A DNA stretch of 32,564 nt from Lachnospiraceae bacterium (lineage in GTDB: Bacteria; Bacillota; Clostridia; Lachnospirales; Lachnospiraceae): NCBI GenBank assembly GCA_009774245.1, contig VSNM01000062.1, positions 1 through 32,564 on the forward strand, written 5' to 3'. The translations under genes and the position numbers were made by a program. This document shows, one piece after another, positions 8,548 to 17,199 of this stretch (its first letter is position 1; every line of letters begins with the position of its first letter). Below the pieces are notes generated by a model. It worked only from the letters and a program-made list of their open reading frames with translations, was not told the origin of the DNA and made no database searches.

Positions 8548-9264
8548 ATGGAAATCTTACAGGTACACAATCTATGCAAAACCTACGGCAAGGGCGAGGT
8601 GCAGGTCAACGCCCTGAAAAACGTGTCGTTTTCGCTTGAAAAGGGGGACTTCTGCGCGGTTGTGGGCGAATCGGGCTCTGGCAAGAGTACTTTGTTAAAC
8701 TGCATCGGCGCCCTCGACGCTCCCACCTCGGGAAAAATTCTCATCGACGGAAACGAACTTTTTACGATGAAGGAGGAGGCGCGAACGATATTCCGAAGGC
8801 GCAATATCGGATTTATCTTTCAGTCCTTTCAGCTTGTGGCGGAGCTGAATGTCGAGCAGAATATCATCTTTCCACTGCTGTTAGATTACAGCAGACCTGA
8901 CCGCGCTGTCGTCGAGGAGACACTGGAGATCTTAGGCTTGAAGGACAGGCGCCATCACCTGCCAAAACAGCTGTCAGGCGGCCAGCAGCAGCGTGTCGCC
9001 ATCGGGCGCGCCCTGATCACAAGACCGAAACTCATCTTAGCCGACGAGCCGACAGGAAACCTCGACAGCAAAAACAGCCAGGAAGTGCTCGACCTGCTCA
9101 TCAAGGCGTCCAGACAGTACCAGCAGACGATTCTCATGATCACACACAACAATAGTTTGGCTGCCGCCGCAGACCGCGTGCTGCGCGTGGCGGACGGATG
9201 CCTCACAGACCTGGGCAGGACAGACGGGAAGGGAGTGAATTACAGAGATGAAAAATTATCTTGA
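8548..9264 (+). CDS. ABC transporter ATP-binding protein (MacB/LolD type)
   Basis: This cytosolic ATPase subunit has 238 residues from the chosen start. All nucleotide-binding motifs are intact: Walker A GESGSGKST, Q-loop FQSFQL, signature LSGGQQQRVAIGRAL, Walker B LILADEPTGNLD and H-loop MITHN. The family powers FtsX-type permeases in antimicrobial-peptide resistance or lipoprotein/peptide handling. The in-frame ATG at 8539 abuts the AAGGGA Shine-Dalgarno, so ATG 8548 with 8-nt spacing is more likely. Its 3' end overlaps the permease gene by 17 bp, implying translational coupling. Confidence 0.92.
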   Translation: MEILQVHNLCKTYGKGEVQVNALKNVSFSLEKGDFCAVVGESGSGKSTLLNCIGALDAPTSGKILIDGNELFTMKEEARTIFRRRNIGFIFQSFQLVAELNVEQNIIFPLLLDYSRPDRAVVEETLEILGLKDRRHHLPKQLSGGQQQRVAIGRALITRPKLILADEPTGNLDSKNSQEVLDLLIKASRQYQQTILMITHNNSLAAAADRVLRVADGCLTDLGRTDGKGVNYRDEKLS

Positions 9265-11623
9265 ACTGATTCCACTCTACACCAGGGCACACCGGAAACA
9301 GAACCGCATGTCCATCTTTTGCATTTTTCTGTCCGTCTTTCTCGTAACTGCGATCTTTGGCATGGCGGACATGTATATCCGGAGTCAGCTGATCAAGACA
9401 AAACAGGAGGACGGCAACTGGCATATTGTACTGAGCAAGATCAGCGACGAGACGGCGGAGCTGATCGCTGCGCGCCCGGAAATCAGGGTGCTTACCTGCT
9501 ATGGCACGCTGAATTATCAACTGGACAAAGGGTACACCGTAGGCGGCAAGGACGTTGTCATCTGCGGGGGCGAGGCGCCCTGCTGGACGGAAATTTACGC
9601 AAATACGATTTCCGAGGGCTCATTTCCCCGGACGGAAAACGAGGTCATCGTGACCGGAAACATGAAAAAAGAGCTGGATCTTTCCATAGGCAGCACGATT
9701 TCTATCCGCGACGCTGATGGTATGGAGTATCCTTATATTGTATCTGGTTTTTCCGAAAATCCATCTATGATCATGAGAAAGGATATTTACGGCGTATTTA
9801 TGAATACCGCGGCGTTCCGCGACCTGTACCCTGGCGTGACGGACGGCGAGCCTGACGACTATGACAGCTGTTTTTTCGTCCAGTTCCACAGTCACCACAA
9901 TATCCGCAAGACCATCAATGATATCAAGACACAGTTTCATCTGTCTGACGATCAGGTCGGGGAACAGGCAATGCTGCTCGGTCTGCTCGGACAGAGCGAT
10001 ACAGGAAATACATTCATGCTAATGATCTACGCCTCTGCTGCCGTTTTGTCCGTGCTGGTTCTGCTGGCGGGCATTCTCATGATTGCGAGCAGTCTAAACA
10101 GCAATATTGCAGGGCGGACGGAATTTTTCGGAATGCTGCGCTGTATTGGCGCGACGCCAAAGCAGATCATACGGCTGGTTCACAGGGAGGCCTTAAGTCT
10201 GTGCACCTTTGCCATACCCGCCAGCATCCTTGCCGGTATGGTTGTCATATGGATATTGTGTGCCATTTTACGCTATCTCAGCCCTGTGTATTTCGCCACC
10301 ATGCCTGCCTTTGCGGTGAGTCTGCCAAGCATTGCCGCAGGCGCTGTCATCGGTATCCTGACAGTGTTACTGGCGTCGCGCGCCCCGGCAAAACGCGCCT
10401 CCAAGTCGTCCCCATTGGCGGCTGTGACAGGCAATGCTAACGACCTCGCCCCCGTGCGCAGGGCGGCAAACACTTCCTTTTACAAGGTCGACACGGCGCT
10501 TGGTATCCACCACGCGCGGGCAAGCCGCAAGAACTTCCTGCTCGTGGTGGGCTCCTTTGCCCTGAGTATTATTTTGTTTTTGTCCTTCTCCACCACCATT
10601 GACTTTATGAAACATGCCATCAAGGCGCTCAGTCCATGGTCGCCGGATCTGTCTATTATCAGCCAGGACAATACCTGCTCCATAGATCGTTCGCTGCTTT
10701 CGGCGCTGCAGGATAATCCTGCCGTCAAGAGGGCATTCGGGAGAATGTTTGCCTATGACCTTCCTTCCGAGACAAACGGCAGGGCAAACACAACCATGCT
10801 GATCTCTTACGATGAACAACAGTTCCGATGGGCCAAAAAATACCTGTTAGACGGTTCGCTGGCGGACGTACAAAGCCAGGCCGGAACCGGGCTGATTGTG
10901 TCGTCCCCGCAGTATAACAACCACACTGAGGTGCAGACTGGCGACACCGTGACGCTCACAATCGATGGACAGCCCGTAAACATCAAGATTGTTGGTATGG
11001 TGACTGAGTGTCCCTTCAATACGCCGGACGGCGACATTATTCTCTGCTCGGAAGATACTTTCCGGCAGTTTACAGGGGAGGAAAATTATACAATCATCGA
11101 TATCCAGCTGACAGGAAAAGCTGTCGATGACGACGTGGACGCGATTCATTTGCTTGCGGGAAACGAATCCACTTTCTCTGATCTGCGCTCCGACAAACAA
11201 AGCGTACTGGGCGCCAACTATTCTTTTAAGTTGTTTCTCTATGGTTTTTTGTTCCTGATCGCCATGGTCACGATCTGCAATATTATGAACTGTGTCGCCA
11301 TGAGCGTGGAGGCGCGGATGAAACAGTATGGCGGTCTGCGCGCCATCGGTCTCAGCGACAGGCAGCTTCAGAAAATGATCGTCGCGGAGACGCTGACTTA
11401 CGCAGTAACAGGCGGCACATGCGGCGTGATTCTGGGACTGCTGCTCAACAAGAAGCTGTTTGAATTTCTGGTGACGTACCGCTGGGGCGAGCCTTGGAGC
11501 CTGCCGTTTTCAGAACTGGGAATCATTCTTGGAATTGTCGTGCTCGCTGTGTTATTGGCAGTGCGTGCGCCGATACAGAAAATCCACGCGATGTCAATCG
11601 TGGATACAATCAATGCGCAGTAG
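9248..11623 (+). CDS. FtsX-family ABC transporter permease
   Basis: This 791-residue membrane subunit has two FtsX/MacB repeats. A first transmembrane segment near 20-40 is followed by an extracytoplasmic domain, then three membrane helices around 250-385. A second single helix lies at about 430-450, followed by another extracytoplasmic domain and three C-terminal helices (about 655-780). The repeated motif FFGMLRCIGATPKQI in the first half and YGGLRAIGLSDRQLQ in the second are the usual coupling-helix regions. It partners the ATPase encoded just upstream. Export of peptide or antibiotic-type molecules is inferred from the family. A terminator follows the stop. Confidence 0.9.
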   Translation: MKNYLELIPLYTRAHRKQNRMSIFCIFLSVFLVTAIFGMADMYIRSQLIKTKQEDGNWHIVLSKISDETAELIAARPEIRVLTCYGTLNYQLDKGYTVGGKDVVICGGEAPCWTEIYANTISEGSFPRTENEVIVTGNMKKELDLSIGSTISIRDADGMEYPYIVSGFSENPSMIMRKDIYGVFMNTAAFRDLYPGVTDGEPDDYDSCFFVQFHSHHNIRKTINDIKTQFHLSDDQVGEQAMLLGLLGQSDTGNTFMLMIYASAAVLSVLVLLAGILMIASSLNSNIAGRTEFFGMLRCIGATPKQIIRLVHREALSLCTFAIPASILAGMVVIWILCAILRYLSPVYFATMPAFAVSLPSIAAGAVIGILTVLLASRAPAKRASKSSPLAAVTGNANDLAPVRRAANTSFYKVDTALGIHHARASRKNFLLVVGSFALSIILFLSFSTTIDFMKHAIKALSPWSPDLSIISQDNTCSIDRSLLSALQDNPAVKRAFGRMFAYDLPSETNGRANTTMLISYDEQQFRWAKKYLLDGSLADVQSQAGTGLIVSSPQYNNHTEVQTGDTVTLTIDGQPVNIKIVGMVTECPFNTPDGDIILCSEDTFRQFTGEENYTIIDIQLTGKAVDDDVDAIHLLAGNESTFSDLRSDKQSVLGANYSFKLFLYGFLFLIAMVTICNIMNCVAMSVEARMKQYGGLRAIGLSDRQLQKMIVAETLTYAVTGGTCGVILGLLLNKKLFEFLVTYRWGEPWSLPFSELGIILGIVVLAVLLAVRAPIQKIHAMSIVDTINAQ

Positions 11624-11635
11624 GAAATCAAAACA

Positions 11636-11690
11636 AATGCCCCCATCAGACAACGATTCAACCTGTTGTCTGGCAGGGGCATTCCTTTAT
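11636..11690 (+). terminator. Transcription terminator after permease gene
   Basis: A stem AATGCCCC...CAGACAAC pairs with GTTGTCTG...GGGGCATT around a loop of about 10 nt. It begins 12 bp after the permease stop and is followed by the moderately T-rich CCTTTATACATTTT. It closes the kinase/ABC operon and lies between that operon and the convergent regulator gene. Confidence 0.75.
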
Positions 11691-11800
11691 ACATTTTAAA
11701 ACAGCCGACAGCACTGAAACCACAGCAAAGGGAGGGCGGTCAGCACCGAACAGAAGGAACGGGCAAGGCAGATGATTGTAGAGGAATCCTCTACTCTCCG

Positions 11801-12496
11801 CTATTCGATCGCTATATAGACATCCATATGACAGATGCCGTCTTTGTCATACTCCTTCTCAAAGCATTCAATGACCTTTCCGTCCTGTCTGTGCCCAATC
11901 CCGTTGATCTTCATGTGCGTCATCAGCGCCTTGTAGGCGTTGGGAATGGTGCGAAACGGTGCAGTCATAGGATCTTTGATCGTAATTGCGATATAGTCCT
12001 GGTCTTCCTGATGGAATATTTCCGGTTTCTCTCCAATCTTCGCCGCATCAGCGCTATCGAGGATCAGCGCGGCCTCATATCCATGCATGTGAAATACATT
12101 GACCTGCTCCTGTGACAGATATGGAAAATCCCAGCCAATAATCACGGCGTCTGTCATTTCCAGTTCCTTCGCCCACCTCTCCACATGACTGATGGCGTCC
12201 GATTCGGGCTCCCTGCTGAATACTGCGTATTTCACACAGTCAAACGCCTTTACTGTCTCTGTGCGAATGTCCGAATACGCCTCGTCATTCAGGCTAAAAT
12301 CCCCCCGCACCAGTTCGTCCATGGTGCAGGAAAACAGATTGCACAGCTCGATTATCTTGTCCATCTCCGGATAGACGGTATCCAGTTCCCACTTGGAAAC
12401 GGTCTGCCTGCTGACATTTAACTGTTCCGCAAGCGCCTCCTGTGTCATCTTATTTCTCATTTTCCGCAGACACTGCAGATTTTGTCCTAAGCTCAT
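11801..12496 (-). CDS. XRE-family regulator with GyrI-like effector domain
   Basis: This 231-residue protein has an N-terminal HTH_3 domain (about 7-60; MTQEALAEQLNVSRQTVSKWE is the helix-turn-helix). A C-terminal domain of about 150 residues (about 80-230) resembles the GyrI-like/effector-binding fold seen in AraC and MerR regulators, with IPNAYKALMTHMKINGIG and the terminal DVYIAIE strand. It is a transcription factor probably responding to a small molecule. The gene is convergent with the ABC operon. AGGAGAATATTAT precedes ATG. Direct repeats in its promoter (12554-12578) may be its own operator. Targets are not known. Confidence 0.85.
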   Translation of the reverse strand: MSLGQNLQCLRKMRNKMTQEALAEQLNVSRQTVSKWELDTVYPEMDKIIELCNLFSCTMDELVRGDFSLNDEAYSDIRTETVKAFDCVKYAVFSREPESDAISHVERWAKELEMTDAVIIGWDFPYLSQEQVNVFHMHGYEAALILDSADAAKIGEKPEIFHQEDQDYIAITIKDPMTAPFRTIPNAYKALMTHMKINGIGHRQDGKVIECFEKEYDKDGICHMDVYIAIE

Positions 12497-12553
12497 ATAA
12501 TATTCTCCTTTTCGTCTGATCTGAAACTTTCTGCGATTCGGTACCTTATCATC

Positions 12554-12578
12554 ATAGGAGTATTCTACGAAATAGGAG
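12554..12578. promoter_or_regulatory. Possible autoregulatory direct repeat
   Basis: ATAGGAG occurs at 12554-12560 and 12572-12578, each followed by a TATTC or AATC tail, 18 bp apart and about 60-80 bp upstream of the XRE regulator start. This position fits an operator, but nothing beyond the repeat supports it. Confidence 0.3.
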
Positions 12579-12719
12579 AATCATTTTCAACCAATTTGCA
12601 GGTTCGTTTTCGTGTGGGGACGCAACTTTAGGTTGACAGGGCAATGCTGTATCTTTGCAGCAAAATTTCTGTACAAAATACCTTTCAGAAACAAGAGGCA
12701 CACTTGCCGCAAGCAATTT

Positions 12720-13137
12720 CTAAACTGTGACTAATCTTCCGTATACAAAGGTCTGCTCATAAAAATACAGCCTATCCTTTACAAGATATGTCCTTGCTTC
12801 ATGGGATAGTTCGTCAGAAACTGCCTGACGTTTCAGATACATTTCCAACCCCAGTCCTGTTTCTGCTGCAACATGAAACTTCTGAATCAACTGAAGATTT
12901 TGTTCATCTGCAAGAATCGGTTCACAATAAAAAATCTCATTACGGATCAGTCTATCATCCATTTGACCTGCCCGCCAGAATTCTTGCCTTACATTCCTCT
13001 GCGGCCTTACGAATATTACCATCAGACTTTACGGTCTGTTGGCGAAGTGTTTTTAGGATCTGTTCTCCAATCCTGCCATGCAAATTTGCCATGTTTGGTT
13101 TGGAATATGTTTTTATACTTTTCACCCTGCCTCCCAT
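12720..13137 (-). pseudogene. Frameshifted small gene of unknown function
   Basis: Two minus-strand reading frames look like one broken protein. The first, from ATG 13137, has AAAGGAG 10 nt upstream and codes for 60 residues beginning MGGRVKSIKTYSKPN, ending in a stop at 12955. The second frame covers 12720-13022 without a ribosome-binding site and continues with RLIRNEIFYCEPILADEQNL. They overlap around 12955-13020, and joining them near there would give about 135 residues. I do not recognise the family. A sequencing error or a genuine frameshift cannot be distinguished here. Both parts are charged and soluble, with no membrane segment. Confidence 0.5.
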
Positions 13138-13330
13138 TTTCCGGCATCTCCTTTCTCAATTTTTGACCATCATTTTCACGCTTTGTCATAGTTCTGTCAT
13201 TATTATATGTTTTTTTCTACTGATATTCAATAGACAAAAAATAAATTTTAAACTTCTTCTCGTCTGGTCAAATCCATATAGATTATCGCCATTTCCCCAC
13301 AAAACACCCACGCCTTAGACCGCTGCGCTG

Positions 13331-13756
13331 TCAATCGCTGCTGTTTCTCAGATAGTTCAAAATATTGTGGCACACAACCGCTAAGCATAAACCTATGATC
13401 ATGCCTGCTCCAATCAGCAATATCATTTCATCATATCGAAACCTGTTTGCCGAAAATGACCAGATACCTGCTATGGTTCCGCAAAGAAAGGCAAGACCAG
13501 TGTATATCTTTTTTATAGACTTTGTATTGTCGCCACATTTTTCATTCAAACGATGCGTCATGTCATTCCCTACCAGTTCATCTATACTTTTGTCCAACGC
13601 AATGGACAGAAGTATTAATTGTTCGGGATTTGGTGAAGTTTCCCCTAATTCCCAGTTTGAGATCGTCTGTCTTGTGACATTCACCTTTTCCGCCAGCTTT
13701 TCCTGTGAAAACCCCTTTTCTTTTCTCAATGCATTTATATTTTTTCCTAACTCCAT
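13331..13756 (-). CDS. Small XRE-family regulator with membrane tail
   Basis: This 141-residue protein has an N-terminal HTH_3 domain (about 6-60; GFSQEKLAEKVNVTRQTISNWE) and a C-terminal pair of hydrophobic helices (about 85-102 and 112-131), suggesting a membrane-anchored DNA-binding protein. GGAGGTG lies 7 nt upstream of ATG. Short HTH proteins with membrane tails are common in Firmicutes, often without known targets. It lies next to a structured repeat (13893-14029), and no cognate partner gene is evident. Confidence 0.85.
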   Translation of the reverse strand: MELGKNINALRKEKGFSQEKLAEKVNVTRQTISNWELGETSPNPEQLILLSIALDKSIDELVGNDMTHRLNEKCGDNTKSIKKIYTGLAFLCGTIAGIWSFSANRFRYDEMILLIGAGMIIGLCLAVVCHNILNYLRNSSD

Positions 13757-13892
13757 ATCACATCACCTCCAGGTCATAGTATACTTAATATCGTATTTGC
13801 AAAGCTACCAAACACCTTTGGAACTTGCGCAAAGGATTTTAACATTCCGCAAGTTTTTCACTGTTTATGTGGAAGATTGAACTGTAACACAA

Positions 13893-14029
13893 GTGTTACT
13901 GTTCACTCCGTTCCAGTAACGGGTAAAAATCCATGCAAAATTTGCTTCGCAAATGGATTTTTACTTGCAACCACTACATTTTCTCACGGACTTAGCAGTA
14001 AATGCTAAGTCCTGACTGAACAGTAACAC
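13893..14029. repeat. Cruciform-type intergenic repeat
   Basis: This 137-bp element is bounded by a perfect 13-bp inverted repeat, GTGTTACTGTTCA (13893-13905) and TGAACAGTAACAC (14017-14029). It contains two further hairpins. One has a perfect 12-bp stem GTAAAAATCCAT/ATGGATTTTTAC, with an inner TTTGC-TTC-GCAAA. The other is GGACTTAGCA-N5-TGCTAAGTCC (13988-14012). There is no open reading frame of note. It is unrelated in sequence to the long-hairpin family elsewhere in the window. The rest of the 13757-14267 gap shows nothing I can assign. Confidence 0.7.
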
Positions 14030-14267
14030 ACAAGTCTTATTTTGCCCAAAGTATTTTTGTCAAATAATTGACATCGCTGCCATATTTTGTTAGAATATAA
14101 CAGCGATTGATGATAATTGGGCAATAATGCATAATTATATCCGTGTATTTTTGTAGATATTGTGTATTTTTCCAGACTACAGATAGATTTTTGTAATATT
14201 TCATACAAAAGATCTGCCAATTGCGACTACCTGCAATAAAAATTGCATGATTCATTTCTATTTTCCA

Positions 14268-14783
14268 TTATTTTTTCAGATTTTGATTCCCCTTACTTTG
14301 TATTGCCTTTACAATTTCATCAAAGGAAATCGGTGTGTAATCAATCCTCTCCACGGATACGCAGTAATGCTGACTGCTGTAGGTCTTAAAAATCGGGGAG
14401 TTGTGCACATGACCGAACAGATTGGCATAGGGCATATTTGTATTTACATACAACGGTTCGTGGGATAAAATCCAAAAACTTTTGATGATAACTGGACAAT
14501 CATAGACCTCCTCGAAACCGGTGTCGCGATAGTACTGGTTTGTTTTTACGTCGTGATTTCCCTTGACGAGGAATTTTCTGCCGTTCAGCTGCCCTAGCAT
14601 CACAGCCTCCTGCCCATCCGCACCAAAATCCCCCAATACATACACCTCGTCCCTCTCTCCGACACAACTGTTCCACCGCCGGATCAGTGCGCTGTCCATC
14701 TCCGCGACACTCTCAAACGGTCTGTTCTCATATCGCATGATATTTTCTTCCGAAAAATGGGTGTCCGCAATAAAATAGAGCAT
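14268..14783 (-). CDS. Metallophosphoesterase
   Basis: This calcineurin-like phosphoesterase has 171 residues from the chosen start and all five metal-binding motifs: DTHF at the N terminus, VLGDFG, KGNHD, the histidine in LSHEPL, and FGHVH near the C terminus. It would be a cytosolic two-metal phosphohydrolase; substrates in this small single-domain group vary. ATG 14783 is chosen because GGAGGTG lies 8 nt upstream, although the frame is open to a TTG at 14798. Its promoter region is occupied by hairpin element copy 3, whose RNA sense strand would be read toward this gene. Confidence 0.88.
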   Translation of the reverse strand: MLYFIADTHFSEENIMRYENRPFESVAEMDSALIRRWNSCVGERDEVYVLGDFGADGQEAVMLGQLNGRKFLVKGNHDVKTNQYYRDTGFEEVYDCPVIIKSFWILSHEPLYVNTNMPYANLFGHVHNSPIFKTYSSQHYCVSVERIDYTPISFDEIVKAIQSKGNQNLKK

Positions 14784-14802
14784 CAATTCCACCTCCAACA
14801 GA

Positions 14803-14968
14803 ATAAGGAACTGTAGAAAAATAACTGACGCATCCTGACTTGTCTATTTCTCCGATTATGCATGTCAAAAAGCCTCGCCGTAGCCCACTACGCCTACGTT
14901 TTTTGACATACATCCTCGAAGAAATATCCTGCGCAATTTGCATCACTTATTTTCCTACAATTCCTAAC
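14803..14968 (-). repeat. Long-hairpin dispersed element, copy 3
   Basis: This roughly 166-bp imperfect palindrome lies between the metallophosphoesterase and the MFS gene. Outer arms AAGGAACTGTAGAAAAATAAC and the complementary GTTAGGAATTGTAGG (other strand) enclose a middle stem TATTTCTCCGA/TCGAAGAAATA. The inner stem is ATGTCAAAAA/TTTTTGACAT and the apex CGTAG-TGGG-CTACG (14879-14892, minus strand). Relative to copies 1 and 2, the middle stem changed on both sides (TTTTT to TATTT with AAAAA to AAATA) and the apex changed A-T to G-C. Five transition mismatches all resolve as G-U pairs on the minus strand. It supplies the stop codon of the MFS gene. Confidence 0.85.
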
Positions 14969-16140
14969 CCTAAAACAATCAACATGATTCCTGCGCTGGC
15001 AAAACAGGCTGAACTCCCGATATTGACAATGTACGCCGACGCAAAGAGAAATACGATCTCCATGAGATTTCCAACCATATTGGCGATCGATAAAATGGTT
15101 GCCCTTTTTCCCGACTGCCCACACTGGTCGATGTACGTATTCTGTAAATTGTCCAGGATAAACTCCGGGAAACTTAAAAACAGAGGCAGCAGCACCATGA
15201 CCGTCACGACAACCACTTTCGTCCGGCTGAATGCGAACAGAATCATAGCCGCCCCTGATAAAAGAACGGCTGCAAGCATCGCAATCCGGTAGTGTGCGCT
15301 TTTTGTCCGGTCAAGTATCTTTTCGGCCAGCATCTGTATAACCGAGTAGGCAATAATGACTGGCGACATCAATTCCTCCCGCAGCCCACACGCAAGCAGC
15401 TTATCCACATAAAAGAAATTGATCAACAGAAATCCGAGTGAGAAACCTGCTGACAGCAATACCATCCAAACCATGCGCACATCCGCAAAAAACGTCAACA
15501 CACCCCTGACGCTGCCTTTCGCCATGTCACTGTCCCCTTTTATGCTTCCTGCTCCCAGTACAATATTGCTTTTCTCCGCGCTCCTTCCCCCGGGTTCCCG
15601 CTCGATGCCTGCCACACAGGGAATCCCCATGCCACAGGCTATCATTGTCGCGATAATCAGCATACTGATTCCCCCGAAATGATAAAACACCATATAGAGC
15701 AACGTGCTGACGATAAATCCAGCAGTCCCGAAATTTGCCACACGCGCCAACTTCACAGCATATCGCTCATCTTTGTACACACTGTAGATATACGCGTCCT
15801 GCGTCCCGGAGAGAAAACACGCGGCAAATCCCTCGACGACCGCCTCGACAACAAACAGCATGTAACTTCCCCTGATATATGCCGCAAACAGGAGAATTTT
15901 CGCCGCAAACATTGTGGCCTGCGCAAGAATCATCGTATTTTTGTAGCCTACCCGGTCCGTGATCATTCCCGTCGGTATCTCAAACAAAAAGATCGTCAGC
16001 GACAAAACCGCCTGCAGCACAAAAAACTGTGCCATCGTCACACCCGCGTTTGTGCGCACAAGCAGCGCCACCGGGGCATAAAAAACCAAGCCGTTTAAAA
16101 ACGACACAAGATCAAGTCCATCTATATTCACTTTTTTCAT
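14947..16140 (-). CDS. MFS transporter
   Basis: This 397-residue major facilitator has about 11-12 membrane helices. After helix 2 it shows the conserved loop EIPTGMITDRVGYKNTM (about 54-70), the family's motif A region. A cytoplasmic mid-loop is at about 195-215. Drug or metabolite efflux is plausible for this YxlH/YfkF-like group, but the substrate is unknown. ATG is preceded by a weak AGGAG (TAGGAGTTTTGA). The C terminus LGIVGK and stop fall inside the end of hairpin element copy 3, so its original terminus may be altered. Confidence 0.88.
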   Translation of the reverse strand: MKKVNIDGLDLVSFLNGLVFYAPVALLVRTNAGVTMAQFFVLQAVLSLTIFLFEIPTGMITDRVGYKNTMILAQATMFAAKILLFAAYIRGSYMLFVVEAVVEGFAACFLSGTQDAYIYSVYKDERYAVKLARVANFGTAGFIVSTLLYMVFYHFGGISMLIIATMIACGMGIPCVAGIEREPGGRSAEKSNIVLGAGSIKGDSDMAKGSVRGVLTFFADVRMVWMVLLSAGFSLGFLLINFFYVDKLLACGLREELMSPVIIAYSVIQMLAEKILDRTKSAHYRIAMLAAVLLSGAAMILFAFSRTKVVVVTVMVLLPLFLSFPEFILDNLQNTYIDQCGQSGKRATILSIANMVGNLMEIVFLFASAYIVNIGSSACFASAGIMLIVLGLGIVGK

Positions 16141-16374
16141 TCAAAACTCCTATCATACAAAATCCGAACAGTCAATCTTTTACTCATTTTTACTGTTCCG
16201 ATTTTTTTCTATTACATGTTACATGCATTCACCAACCATATCTTTCAGTCGGAAAATGAACAACAGTTTTATTACTGTACAGATTTTGATGACAGGCTTT
16301 AAGACGGACTGCTGCAATCCTCTTTCTGATAGCTCTCAATCATACACTGATGCTCCTTCGTCTTTTTGTCATAA

Positions 16375-16530
16375 GGAGCCTTAAAGAAATAACATGACAA
16401 GATTGCGCAGAATTTTTCTTCGAGAGTGCCAAGCAAAAATTAGGCGCATAGTGGGCTATGTAACTAATTTTTGCTTGGTACTATCGGAGGAAAAGGCAAG
16501 CAAAATGTCAGGTTATTTCTTTAAGGATCC
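16375..16530 (+). repeat. Long-hairpin dispersed element, copy 2
   Basis: This 156-bp element has 25-bp near-perfect inverted ends (GGAGCCTTAAAGAAATAAC and GGATCCTTAAAGAAATAAC). The middle stem is TTTTTCTTCGA/TCGGAGGAAAA, fully paired only if U-G pairs on the plus strand are allowed. The inner stem CCAAGCAAAAATTAG/CTAATTTTTGCTTGG is perfect over 15 bp, and the apex is CATAG-TGGG-CTATG (16447-16460). It begins exactly at the stop codon of the AAA/PD-(D/E)XK gene on the opposite strand, where the protein family normally continues. This suggests insertion. Confidence 0.87.
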
Positions 16531-17189
16531 TAAGTGATACCCACCAGCAGGATCTCACCGGAATAGTCCTGCAGGGATTCTGGGTACGCGCGCTCTTTGA
16601 TCTGTGTGATCGCTGCCTGGGTGTCCTGGTTCCATTTGAGTTCCACAACGACGACAGGTCTGTTCGGGCATTTGGCAAGCGGCAGATAGACGATATCCGC
16701 AAACCCTTTGCCCAAAGGGCTTTCCCCTTGGAAATCCCTTGGAAATTCCCGCATCGGTCTGTGATAGTACCGGAAAAATGCGAGCAGCGCGACCGTGATC
16801 GTACAGACAAGCGAGTTCTCATCGTTGTACTCAATACTGGAAATAAAATCACTGTGCACCTGCTGCACTAATCCCGCCGTTGAATCCTCGTCCATACTCC
16901 TCGAATCCACACCCCTGCTGAAATAAGCTGTCATCATGTCAGCCGTCACTGATTTGCCAAACCTGCGCGGCCTGCTGCAGCAGATAAATTTTTCGTCGAC
17001 ATCTTTTTCCAACAATACATTTAATAACTCTGTCTTATCAATAAAATATTTTGTCCTCGAAAATTCCGCAAATTTCTGATTTCCCTTGTTCAAAAATCTC
17101 CCCACAGCAGTCACCTTCGCAGCAAATCCTCCAAAAACAGCAGATGCAATTTCTAATGACAGTCTAGCATTGAATCCTGCTTTCGTCAA
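16530..17189 (-). pseudogene. Deleted AAA-ATPase-like / PD-(D/E)XK (DUF1703) gene
   Basis: This 219-residue product joins the start of an AAA-ATPase-like domain (FIDKTELLNVLLEKD, then the P-loop-like CSRPRRFGKSVTADMM, about 49-86) directly to the end of a DUF1703 PD-(D/E)XK nuclease-like domain (GFADIVYLPL...VVVVELKW, about 160-183). Intact family members are usually over 500 residues, so about 300 residues of the middle are missing in frame. The C terminus stops at EILLVGIT, where relatives continue with a short conserved tail; the stop abuts hairpin element copy 2. A GTG at 17105 (before GRFLNKG) may be the native start. Function is probably lost. Confidence 0.75.
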
Positions 17190-17199
17190 TCAACAATCA

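Noticed and set aside
9319..9717. Alternative frame inside the permease gene
   Set aside because: It is internal to the permease and lacks a start signal; the FtsX frame is continuous through it.
14005..14255. Small minus-strand frames of about 70 codons
   Set aside because: They overlap each other and the cruciform repeat, have no ribosome-binding site, and look like random A/T-rich frames.
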